A stretch of DNA of 8,630 nt from Anaerolineae bacterium (lineage in GTDB: Bacteria > Chloroflexota > Anaerolineae > B4-G1): positions 1 through 8,630 of the forward strand of contig JAUXFI010000078.1 of assembly GCA_030620125.1 (NCBI GenBank), in the 5' to 3' direction. The translations under genes and the position numbers were made by a program. Position 1 is the first letter of the stretch. Every line of letters starts with the position of its first letter. Shown here in pieces: positions 1 to 6,165 of this stretch. The notes below the pieces were generated by a model. That model did not search any database, had not been told where the DNA came from, and was given only the letters and a program-made list of their open reading frames with translations.

Positions 1-735
1 AAGGAGGAGGGCGCGCAGGGGGGGCTCGGAGAGCAGCGTGCGCCCGTCCCGACCCCAGGTGATCGGGCCGCGCGGCGGGCGGGGTGGGGCGGGTTTGGGT
101 GTGGGAGTGCGGGGGTGTGGGGGTGCAGGTTTCTTCTTTGGAGTACGGTGCAGGCCCAGTTCGATCTCTAATTGCCTCACACGCTGGGCCAGGTCGGCGG
201 CGGCGGCCCGGTAGGCGGCCTCGTCCACCCAGACGTTTTCCTCTCGCAGTTGTGCCAGTGTATCGTGCAGGCTTTTGAGCAGTTCGACGCGGTCGGCGGG
301 GAGGTCGAAGGTGGGGATCAGTGGAGTGTCGAGTTCAATTAGACGAGCGCGGAGCTCCTCGATGCGTTCCTGGGTGCGCGTGATCAGAGCGTCGGCGGCG
401 TCCGGCTTGATCCAGTCGCGTGCTACCCACTGGTCGAGGAGGTGGAGTAACTGTCGCAACCGCAGCCTCTCCCTGAGGGCGCAGCGGGCCTCTTTGGGTG
501 AGAGCGGCGGTGGGCGCAGTTCCAGTTCGACTTGTAGTTCGCGCTGCCGCCGGGCGTACTGCTTGCTTTTTCGTTCTCTGACGACCGAGGGGACGTCTTG
601 CCAGCCGACCAGTTCATCCAGCAGATACTGGACGTGGGCCAGTTCCTCAATCTCGGAGAGAGAGCCGGAAAAGCCGCACTCTGGGCAGAGAGCGGGGGGG
701 GCGAACTTTTCGTGGCCACAACATGGGCACTTCAA
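1..735 (-). CDS. Zinc-ribbon protein with charged helical region and Pro-rich linker, partial (C-terminus off the left edge)
   Basis: This frame is open for 245 codons from a TTG at 733-735 to the window edge. The TTG is chosen because a GGAGG lies 5 nt upstream (741-745), no ATG or GTG lies between it and the upstream in-frame TAA, and the zinc ribbon begins at residue 3. The N-terminus holds C3-x2-C6 and C17-x2-C20, a classic four-cysteine zinc ribbon. Residues about 25-190 are rich in Glu, Arg, Leu and Gln, probably helical or coiled-coil. Residues about 200-223 are a Pro/Arg/Thr linker. The last visible residues (ITWGRDGRTLLSEPPLRALL, from 225) turn hydrophobic, as if entering a membrane domain. 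It is third in the tyrS-sppA gene set, 49 nt after sppA. I do not recognise a named family. Large zinc-ribbon membrane proteins of this layout occur in Chloroflexota, but that match is from memory and the membrane part lies outside the window. Confidence 0.8.
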   Translation of the reverse strand, partial: MKCPCCGHEKFAPPALCPECGFSGSLSEIEELAHVQYLLDELVGWQDVPSVVRERKSKQYARRQRELQVELELRPPPLSPKEARCALRERLRLRQLLHLLDQWVARDWIKPDAADALITRTQERIEELRARLIELDTPLIPTFDLPADRVELLKSLHDTLAQLREENVWVDEAAYRAAAADLAQRVRQLEIELGLHRTPKKKPAPPHPRTPTPKPAPPRPPRGPITWGRDGRTLLSEPPLRALLL

Positions 736-740
736 GGAGG

Positions 741-745
741 CCTCC
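741..745 (-). promoter_or_regulatory. Ribosome binding site that decides the TTG start
   Basis: GGAGG on the minus strand, 5 nt before the TTG at 735. It is the only reason to accept a rare TTG start, and it is as strong a Shine-Dalgarno as those of the neighbouring genes. Confidence 0.75.
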
Positions 746-755
746 GTGTTAGAGA

Positions 756-784
756 GGTGCGACGCACTTTAAGTGCGTTGCACC
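756..784. repeat. Near-perfect 29-bp palindrome between sppA and the zinc-ribbon gene
   Basis: Two 14-bp arms (GGTGCGACGCACTT at 756-769 and AAGTGCGTTGCACC at 771-784) are inverted copies with one mismatch around a single base. Each half also contains its own small palindrome (GTGCG-A-CGCAC and GTGC-GTT-GCAC). It starts one base after the sppA stop codon and ends 10 nt before the GGAGG of the next gene. As RNA it would form a long hairpin. It has no T-run, so it is not a standard intrinsic terminator. It may be a dispersed intergenic repeat, an mRNA-stability or processing hairpin, or an operator. Confidence 0.75.
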
Positions 785-1726
785 TTATCGGTACTGCACC
801 GACGGCGCGCCGGCCCAACTCAGAATCTCGTTCAGCGTCGGAATCCGTGAGCGGGCCTGGAAGCCGTAGAGCGCGTCGAGGAAGGAGGGTGTCGGCTTCA
901 ATTCGATCACTTGAGGCTCGCCTTCGATGCCGCCCAGTTCCGCCGCTTTGGCGATGGCGTCGTCCAGCACGCCGACCTCGTCCACCAATTCTGCTTCCAA
1001 TGCCTGCCGTCCGGTGTAGACACGGCCATCGGCCAGTTCGCGTACCGTTTCTTCAGGCAGGGCTCGCGCTTCGGCCACGATTTCGACGAAGCCATCGTAG
1101 ATCTCATCAGTGACCTCCTGCCACAGTTCTTGCTCCTCCTCCGTCATTTCGCGGAAAAGGCTGCCCATGTCCTTGCGCGGGCCGGAGGTGATGACCACCG
1201 CATCCACGCCGATCTCGTCCAGCAGTTCCTCGGCGTTGATGAACTGGCTGATGACGCCGATGGAGCCGGTCAGTGTGGCCGGGTGGGCAAAGACGTAATC
1301 GCTGCCGCAGGAGATATAGTAGCCGCCCGATGCGGCCATCTCGCCCATCCAGACGATGACCGGCTTCTCGAACTCTAACAGCGCGCGGTAGATTTCATCG
1401 GAGGCGACCACGCTGCCGCCGGGGCTGTTGACGCGCAGCACGACGGCTTTGATGTTCGGGTTGGCGGCGGCTTGCTCCAGCAGGTCGTTGGCGCGGTCGG
1501 GTGTGATGCCCGTGGTGGTAAAATAGTCCACGGGGCCGCTGGTGGTGGCGCCGTCGAGCCGGATCACGGCCACGGCGTCGCCTGTGACTATTGGCGTCGT
1601 GGGGGTTTCGGCCACGCGGCTCAACGCACCCAGCGTGAGAAGCCCCGTCCCGACGCAACTGCACACCGGCAGCACAAAGCCCAACGCGAAGGCTAGAAAC
1701 ACCCATAGAATTGTACGATCTTTCAT
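785..1726 (-). CDS. sppA: Signal peptide peptidase SppA (short, single-domain form)
   Basis: Membrane-bound serine protease of the S49 family, which cuts up leftover signal peptides in or at the membrane. The 313-residue product has one N-terminal membrane segment (about 5-30) and one S49 domain (about 48-265), the Gram-positive-type half-length form rather than the tandem enzyme of E. coli. Known landmarks are visible: the V-N-S-P-G-G-S stretch (99-105), the nucleophile in MAASGGYY (Ser133), TGSIGV (153-158), and the general-base lysine in GPRKDMGS (Lys185). The Ser-Lys spacing of 52 matches the Ser/Lys dyad of Bacillus SppA. The ATG at 1726 has GGGAGGG about 5 nt upstream. It lies 22 nt after tyrS, so the two are probably cotranscribed. 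Both catalytic residues are present and nothing is broken. Confidence 0.95.
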   Translation of the reverse strand: MKDRTILWVFLAFALGFVLPVCSCVGTGLLTLGALSRVAETPTTPIVTGDAVAVIRLDGATTSGPVDYFTTTGITPDRANDLLEQAAANPNIKAVVLRVNSPGGSVVASDEIYRALLEFEKPVIVWMGEMAASGGYYISCGSDYVFAHPATLTGSIGVISQFINAEELLDEIGVDAVVITSGPRKDMGSLFREMTEEEQELWQEVTDEIYDGFVEIVAEARALPEETVRELADGRVYTGRQALEAELVDEVGVLDDAIAKAAELGGIEGEPQVIELKPTPSFLDALYGFQARSRIPTLNEILSWAGAPSVQYR

Positions 1727-1748
1727 CTGTTCCCTCCCAGTTTACCAA

Positions 1749-2981
1749 TCAACTTTGTCCCACCAACCGCAAAAAGCGTCGTTTCCCCACTTGCAGCACC
1801 CCTTCGCCCTCGACCGCGATCTCCGTTTCGATGCTGGGCACACGTTCGCCATCCAGTTTGACCGCGCCCTGCTGCACCAGCCGGCGGGCCTGGCTCTTGC
1901 TAGGCGCAAACCCGGCGGCATGGATAATGTCCACGACGTTGGTCGGGCCGGTCAGTATGTGGGTCGGCATATCCTCCGGCAACTTGCGTTGCTGGTGTAC
2001 CCGCTCAAAGTGAGCGGCGGCCTTGTCGGCGGCCTCGTCCCCGTCAAAGATGGAGACGATCTCCCAGGCCAATCTCTTCTTCGCCTCCATCGGGTGCATC
2101 TCACCCCGCTTTACTGCCTCCAGCAGGTCGTTGATCTGCTCCGGCGTCCAGCGGGTGACCAGTTCAAACCAGTTGCGCGTCGCCGAGTCGGGGATGGACA
2201 TGGTCTTGCCGTATTTGTCTTCCGGAGGCTCGGTGAGACCGACATAGTTCCCTTTGCTCTTGCCCATGCGAATATGACCGTCGGTGCCTACCAGGATGGG
2301 CAGTGTGATGCAAATTTGTGGACGCTGCCCAAAGGCCTCCTGCAACTTGCGCCCGGCCAGGAGGTTGAAGAGTTGGTCGGTGCCGCCTATCTGTACATCT
2401 GTCTCCATTTGCACGGCATCGTATCCCTGCATCAGTGCGTAGAGGAGCTCGTGCACCCAGATGGCGTCCCCTTTCTCGTAGCGCAGGCCAAAGTTCTCAC
2501 GGGCCAGGAATTGTTGGACGGTGAAGTGGGAGGCCAGACCGATGACATCACTGAAGGTGAGTTGGCTCAACCATTCCGCATTGTCGCGCACTTGCGTCTT
2601 TTCCGGGTCGAGTATCTTGAACGCCTGCTCGGTGTAGGTGCGGGCATTTTCCGCCACCTGTTCCGGTGTTTGCTGCGCGCGTGCATCGGTCTTATCGCTG
2701 GGATCGCCGATGAGTCCCGTGAAGGAGCCGATGAGGAAGGTCGCCTCGTGGCCCAATTCCTGGAACTGGCGAAGCTTGCGCATTGTGACAGTATGTCCAA
2801 TCGTCAGGTATGTGGCGGTGGGGTCGTAGCCGCAGTAGACACGCAGCGGGCGTCCGGCCTTCTTTGCTTCGATCAACCGCTCGCGCAGTTCTGCCTGCAT
2901 GTGTTCCTTGATCTGTTCGTCGCCGTATTCTGCTCTGCGCATCAGAATGGCGACCTGTTCGTCAATTGTGGGGTTACTCAT
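1749..2981 (-). CDS. tyrS: Tyrosine--tRNA ligase
   Basis: Class I aminoacyl-tRNA synthetase that attaches tyrosine to tRNA(Tyr) in the cytoplasm. The 410-residue length is normal for the bacterial enzyme. The HIGH-type signature is TIGH (60-63), preceded by CGYDPTA, followed by the conserved LIGSFTGLIGDPS (83-95). The QIGGTDQLFN stretch of the tyrosine pocket is at 197-206, and the KMSKS-type loop reads MGKSKGN (239-245). The C-terminus (about 345-408, with SKSQARRLVQQGAVKLDG) is an S4 RNA-binding domain. The loop sequence and length fit the second bacterial TyrS subfamily better than the E. coli type. The ATG at 2981 has GGGAG (2986-2990) 4 nt upstream. The gene is preceded by a promoter, a structured leader and an intrinsic terminator, so expression is probably set by attenuation. 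It is followed by sppA after 22 nt. Confidence 0.97.
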   Translation of the reverse strand: MSNPTIDEQVAILMRRAEYGDEQIKEHMQAELRERLIEAKKAGRPLRVYCGYDPTATYLTIGHTVTMRKLRQFQELGHEATFLIGSFTGLIGDPSDKTDARAQQTPEQVAENARTYTEQAFKILDPEKTQVRDNAEWLSQLTFSDVIGLASHFTVQQFLARENFGLRYEKGDAIWVHELLYALMQGYDAVQMETDVQIGGTDQLFNLLAGRKLQEAFGQRPQICITLPILVGTDGHIRMGKSKGNYVGLTEPPEDKYGKTMSIPDSATRNWFELVTRWTPEQINDLLEAVKRGEMHPMEAKKRLAWEIVSIFDGDEAADKAAAHFERVHQQRKLPEDMPTHILTGPTNVVDIIHAAGFAPSKSQARRLVQQGAVKLDGERVPSIETEIAVEGEGVLQVGKRRFLRLVGQS

Positions 2982-3025
2982 TCCGCTCCCTTCCCTATCT
3001 GCTGTAGTGTTGATGACCAGGTAAC

Positions 3026-3047
3026 AAAAAACCCACTGAGCGTGGGC
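3026..3047 (-). terminator. Intrinsic terminator at the end of the tyrS leader
   Basis: Read on the minus strand: GCCCAC, loop GCTCA, GTGGGT, then a run of six T (3031-3026). It lies after the leader promoter and 44 nt before the tyrS start codon, in the position expected of a transcription attenuator. It would also stop readthrough from the kinase gene. Confidence 0.8.
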
Positions 3048-3178
3048 CTGGGGAAAGCAGATCGCAACGCAAAGCGGCGCGGGTATCTCGCCGCCGCGCT
3101 ACAATCTGCGAGAATAGATGTAGGTGTGGACTCTCCAGGTCTGGCGTATCAACTCTGGTCACCTCGGTGGATAGATTT
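3026..3178 (-). ncRNA. Structured 5' leader of tyrS (candidate attenuator or riboregulator)
   Basis: About 150 nt from the predicted transcription start (near 3178) to the end of the terminator U-run. Hairpins seen by eye: a basal AGGTG/CACCT pairing (3160-3164 with 3122-3126) closing an arm that contains TGGA-GAG-TCCA; CTACATCT/AGATTGTAG with one bulged base (3116-3123 with 3099-3107); a GC-rich hairpin GCGGCGG/CCGcgCCGC (3091-3097 with 3074-3082, 8-nt loop); and an enclosing GCAGAT/ATCTGC (3104-3109 with 3057-3062) that competes with the second hairpin. Then comes the terminator. Leaders of aminoacyl-tRNA synthetase genes are often T-boxes, but the conserved GGUGGNACCGCG element is absent. 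It could instead be an independent small RNA upstream of tyrS. No leader peptide rich in Tyr codons was found. The exact 5' end is inferred. Confidence 0.6.
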
Positions 3179-3184
3179 GTCTGA

Positions 3185-3212
3185 ATTATACCGAAAATGG
3201 GCAAAAATGCAA
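3185..3212 (-). promoter_or_regulatory. Sigma70-type promoter for the tyrS leader
   Basis: A perfect -10 TATAAT (3185-3190) and a -35 TTGCAT (3207-3212) are separated by 16 bp, in a locally AT-rich patch that stands out from the GC-rich surroundings. It lies 66 nt after the kinase stop codon and about 200 nt before tyrS, so tyrS has its own transcription start. Confidence 0.8.
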
Positions 3213-3277
3213 TCGGACGGGGCCAGATTTTCCTCGCTGGCACACGAGGCGTCGTATGTTGCCGCCCGCTTTCAGTA

Positions 3278-4723
3278 CTACGGGCTGGGCGGAAGCGTTG
3301 GCCTGGGCGTGAAAGTGAGCGTGGGCGTGGGGGTGGGAGAAGGAGTGTACGTAGGCGTTGGTGTTGGCGTGTGCGTAGGTGTGGGGCTGCGCCGTGGCGG
3401 CCGCGCTGGCAGTGGAGTGTTCGTGGGTGTTGCTGTCGGTGTTGGCGTCGGTGTTGGCGTGCGCGTAGGCAACGGTGCGTACGCCCGTGTTGGAGTTAGT
3501 GACGGCGAGGTGAACGGGCGAGGAATATCGAAAATATCGTCCGTCTCCATGGGCCGGCGCGCGGTTGGTCTCAGTGTCAATGTACGGCTTGCCGTTGGCG
3601 TCGCGGTGGACGAGGGTGCGACCGTTGGAGTGTGGGTGGATGTCGTGGAGGCGAGGGCCGTGGGAGTCGCTGTGTTAGTGGGGACGATCCCTATACTGAT
3701 CCTACGAGCCGCTGGCAGGATGAGCATTGCCAAGAGCACGAGCCCGACAGCCGCTATAACAGTTCCAGTTCGCCGGTCAAATCGCCGTCTCGCAGCACCT
3801 CGCCAGGGCAGCAATATCGTCGCACCCGACGACTCCGCCTCCGGACCAGTGCCACTCTTCAAGGATGCAGTACTTTTTGTCTGCACATCGGGCAAGGGCA
3901 AGCTAAACAGCGCTTTGTGCATCTCTGCGATGTTCTGAAATCGCTGGGATGGCTGCAGAGCCATTGCCGTCGCAAGTGCTTTTTCGGTCACCTGGCTTAT
4001 GTCATCCCTGTAGTGCCGCAGTGGCGCCAGGCTCTCGGGGTCCACGACTCGCTCTGTCACGGTCGGAGGGGCCTCTTTTGCCAGTATATGGTACAGGGTT
4101 GCACCCAGGGAGTAGACGTCGGTACGAGCGTCGGTGCGGCCCTTTTTGGCGTCGTATTGCTCCGGCGGGGCGTACTCTGGAGTGCCCAAACCACGCATCA
4201 CTGTCCGCGTGCGAGGGTCGTCGGGATCCACCAATTTCGCCAACCCAAAATCAACCAGGATTACCCGCCCTCGCGGCGTGATGACTACGTTTTGCGGCTT
4301 GACGTCGCGGTGGATCACGCCGTGCTCGTGGCAATAGGCAAGGGCGACCATCAATTGCCGGGCCCAGCCAAGCACTTTGCCTTCGGGCAGCATTGTCTCT
4401 TGGGTGATGATCTCATCTAGCCGCTTGCCATTGATGAAATCCATCACCAGATAGGCATTGTTGTCCTCCTCAAAGTGGTCGGTGACGCGGGGCAAGCTGG
4501 GGTGGCGAAGTTCTGCCAACAACTGCGCTTCTTGCCGGAACTGCTCGCAAAGTTGCGGGAGCGCGGTCCCTGGAGTGCCTGGGTAAGGCACCATTTCCTT
4601 GAGCGCGCAGCGGACGTTGAGATTGAGGTCAATCGCTTCGTAGACAGCCCCCATACCGCCCTGGCTCAACAGGGCGATGATACTATAACGACCGTGAATC
4701 ACCTGTCCAGGAATGAGGGCCAT
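3278..4723 (-). CDS. Membrane-anchored Ser/Thr protein kinase with Thr/Pro-rich extracellular tail
   Basis: Hanks-type kinase, 481 residues. The cytoplasmic kinase domain spans about 13-275: Gly-rich loop SQGGMGAVY (20-28), ATP-binding Lys42 in ALKEM, alphaC Glu65 in RQEAQLL, catalytic HRDVKPQN (138-145, Asp140), metal-binding DFG (158-160), and the activation segment ending TPEYAPPE (181-188). A juxtamembrane stretch leads to one membrane helix (about 320-338). The rest (about 345-481) is an extracytoplasmic tail of TPTPT-type repeats with no PASTA or other recognisable sensor domain. It is an RD kinase, so activation by phosphorylation of the Thr/Arg-rich loop (171-180) is likely. One oddity is Ser20 where the first glycine of the G-x-G-x-x-G loop normally sits. 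The ATG at 4723 has no strong Shine-Dalgarno. The gene lies 130 nt after the nuclease gene, and I saw no clear promoter in that gap. Its substrates cannot be told from the sequence. Confidence 0.93.
   Translation of the reverse strand: MALIPGQVIHGRYSIIALLSQGGMGAVYEAIDLNLNVRCALKEMVPYPGTPGTALPQLCEQFRQEAQLLAELRHPSLPRVTDHFEEDNNAYLVMDFINGKRLDEIITQETMLPEGKVLGWARQLMVALAYCHEHGVIHRDVKPQNVVITPRGRVILVDFGLAKLVDPDDPRTRTVMRGLGTPEYAPPEQYDAKKGRTDARTDVYSLGATLYHILAKEAPPTVTERVVDPESLAPLRHYRDDISQVTEKALATAMALQPSQRFQNIAEMHKALFSLPLPDVQTKSTASLKSGTGPEAESSGATILLPWRGAARRRFDRRTGTVIAAVGLVLLAMLILPAARRISIGIVPTNTATPTALASTTSTHTPTVAPSSTATPTASRTLTLRPTARRPMETDDIFDIPRPFTSPSLTPTRAYAPLPTRTPTPTPTPTATPTNTPLPARPPRRSPTPTHTPTPTPTYTPSPTPTPTLTFTPRPTLPPSP
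3281..3691 (-). repeat. Low-complexity repeat tract encoding the kinase Thr/Pro tail
   Basis: The plus strand shows long runs of GTGGGCGTG/GTTGGCGTG-type hexamer variants, densest at about 3300-3480. On the coding strand they read as alternating Thr and Pro codons with some Ser, Ala and Arg. This is a degenerate coding microsatellite and a likely site of length variation. It also creates spurious long frames on the other strand. Confidence 0.75.
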
Positions 4724-4747
4724 CGCGTTTCACTACATCCGAGTTTT

Positions 4748-4760
4748 GCCCCAAGGGGGC
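4748..4760. repeat. Short palindrome upstream of the kinase gene
   Basis: GCCCC-AAG-GGGGC, 5-bp arms with a 3-nt centre, 25 nt before the kinase start codon. It could form a small hairpin in the untranslated leader. Short GC palindromes are common in such DNA, so function is doubtful. The rest of 4724-4854 shows no clear promoter or RNA gene. Confidence 0.35.
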
Positions 4761-4853
4761 TGAATGGGCGCACGAAGGGGCATCTGCCAGGGCGAGTCTA
4801 TCTGACACCTCGACCAGTCTGAGTGAGAGGAGAGTGCAATGATTCCCAATTTG

Positions 4854-4879
4854 CTCAACTGATTGATATTCTAGTTGAG
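4854..4879. repeat. Inverted repeat at the 3' end of the mrfB-like gene
   Basis: CTCAACT (4854-4860) and AGTTGAG (4873-4879) are perfect 7-bp arms around a 12-nt AT-rich loop. The repeat overlaps the last codons and stop of the nuclease gene. No T-run follows on the minus strand, so it is at best a weak or Rho-assisted end, or a 3'-stabilising hairpin between the nuclease and the kinase. Confidence 0.5.
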
Positions 4880-6162
4880 AAACCGGCGGCTGTCAATGCA
4901 GGGTCCATCTTCCGCTCCAACCGCGCCAGCCGGTGGCGCAGACCGGCCAACGTGGCGTAACGATGTTCCCCTGCGGGCCAAGTTTCGACTCGCGCCAGTG
5001 CTGCCCGCGTCCAACCGGCCGCCAGTGAGAGGGCTTTTACGTGCCACTCAAAGTACTTGGCCAGTTCGACGTGGGCCAGCACGTCGTCTCTCGTTTCCAG
5101 TGCGAGTTGCTGCCAGTAGGCGAAGGCTTCTGGCCGGCGGCCGGCCCGTTTGAGGAGGTATCCCAGAGCGCTCAACCCCTTTGAGCGCAGGTCGGGGGCG
5201 AGGCCAGTCCCGAGGGCTGCACGATAGGCCCGTTCCGCCTCGGCAAGTCGGCCATCGGCTTTGTACCAGCGGCCCAGGCCGTAGAACTCGGCGCCGCTCA
5301 ACGTCGTCTCGGTCCAAGGGTCGGCGAAGGCCCGGCACAGTCGCGCCGCTAGTGTGACCAGGCTGAGGATGTCCACGGCGTTGTGGTAGAGCACGCGCTT
5401 CATCTCGCGGGCGTCGCCCGTGCGCAGGTAGTCGCGGTAGAGGTAGGGGATGATGCCGCCGGGTACGTCGTCCTGCTCGCGTTGCACGCCCAGCACCTCT
5501 GGTTCGAGGATGGATAGCGCGCACGAGGGCAGGCGGTAATGCCACAGCCTCCGCGCGGGATGCAGCAGGTCCAGGTGGGGCACTCCCGCCGTCGGCGGTG
5601 AGATGCGCGCCAGGATGAAGCGGTTTTCGAGGATCGGCACGTCGAAACCGCGGCCATTGAAGGAGATCAGGGCCTCGAACTGTGGCAGGTGCTCCGCCAG
5701 TGCCTCGACCATCGCCGGCTCGTCGCCGGGGTCACGCAGGAAATACTGGCGCAGGCGGAAACCTGCGTCGTCAAAGTAGCCCAGCCCGACGACGAACGCC
5801 ATCGTGCCGGCGCCGCCGGAAAGGCCAGTCGTCTCCGTATCGAGGAAGCAGGCCCGCCGCAGGTCTACGCCGGCCAGCGCAGGGTCTCTCGCGATCTGCG
5901 CGACTGTCTCAGGGGGCAGGTGCAGGAACGCGGAGAGTGGCATGTCGCCGTGGAGATGGTCGGGCGGGTAGGTCTCCTCGGCGACGAAGCACTGCCCGTG
6001 GGAGGTCGTGTGGAAGCTGCCGGGCACCAGGGCTTGGATGGCGTGGCTAGGGCGTGTGGGGGCTTCCCCCCTGGAGGGGGGATTGTGGGGGGTCCCGGCC
6101 AGTTCGCGCACGCCCTTGACGACCCCCAGTTCGCGCAGTCGTTGTTTCAATTGCTCGTGCAT
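4855..6162 (-). CDS. mrfB: YprB/MrfB-like DEDD-family exonuclease with TPR-like C-terminus
   Basis: The 435-residue protein has an RNase H-like, DnaQ-type exonuclease fold at about 104-280. Metal-binding acidic residues are visible in order: FLDTETTGL (Asp108, Glu110), SFNGRGFDVPILENR (Asp174) and YHNAVDILSL (Asp264, with His260/Tyr259 at the variable position). Residues about 285-420 (FYGLGRWYKADGRLAEAERA and following) read as TPR-like helical repeats. This layout matches Bacillus subtilis YprB, renamed MrfB, which acts with the helicase MrfA (YprA) in repair of mitomycin-type DNA damage. No mrfA is in this window. The assignment is at family level and partnership with MrfA is inference. 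The start ATG lies 3 nt after the L,D-transpeptidase stop with no good Shine-Dalgarno, which suggests translational coupling. Residues about 24-38 look like an in-frame palindrome insertion. Confidence 0.85.
   Translation of the reverse strand: MHEQLKQRLRELGVVKGVRELAGTPHNPPSRGEAPTRPSHAIQALVPGSFHTTSHGQCFVAEETYPPDHLHGDMPLSAFLHLPPETVAQIARDPALAGVDLRRACFLDTETTGLSGGAGTMAFVVGLGYFDDAGFRLRQYFLRDPGDEPAMVEALAEHLPQFEALISFNGRGFDVPILENRFILARISPPTAGVPHLDLLHPARRLWHYRLPSCALSILEPEVLGVQREQDDVPGGIIPYLYRDYLRTGDAREMKRVLYHNAVDILSLVTLAARLCRAFADPWTETTLSGAEFYGLGRWYKADGRLAEAERAYRAALGTGLAPDLRSKGLSALGYLLKRAGRRPEAFAYWQQLALETRDDVLAHVELAKYFEWHVKALSLAAGWTRAALARVETWPAGEHRYATLAGLRHRLARLERKMDPALTAAGFSTRISIS
6065..6082. repeat. 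Palindrome inside the mrfB-like coding sequence
   Basis: TCCCCCC (6065-6071), TGGA, GGGGGGA (6076-6082): perfect 7-bp arms and a 4-nt loop, flanked by further C/G runs (about 6057-6095). On the coding strand it reads as HNPPSRGEAP, a linker between the N-terminal helix and the nuclease domain. It looks like a small mobile palindrome tolerated in frame. Confidence 0.65.
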
Positions 6163-6165
6163 TGC

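Noticed and set aside
423..719. 98-codon minus-strand frame starting with ATG at 719
   Set aside because: It is an out-of-frame shadow of the zinc-ribbon gene. Its product is low in structure and rich in Ser/Pro, while the other frame has ordered zinc-binding cysteines and a strong ribosome binding site.
3026..3178. Canonical T-box riboswitch in the tyrS leader
   Set aside because: The gene and terminator position fit, but the conserved T-box sequence GGUGGNACCGCG is absent and the leader is short. It is kept as an unclassified leader.
2995..3243. 82-codon minus-strand frame upstream of tyrS, considered as a leader peptide
   Set aside because: Its start lies upstream of the predicted promoter, it has no ribosome binding site that stands out, and it has almost no Tyr codons, so it is not an attenuation peptide.
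3300..3480. Tandem GTGGGC/GTTGGC repeats as a CRISPR array or non-coding satellite
   Set aside because: There are no constant-length spacers, and the tract is in frame with the kinase and encodes its Thr/Pro tail.
1542..3938. 798-codon open frame on the plus strand
   Set aside because: It runs antisense through sppA, tyrS and most of the kinase tail, all of which have clear family motifs. Its product has Val/Gly repeat runs that mirror the Thr/Pro codons of the kinase tail, a shadow caused by GC-rich codon use.
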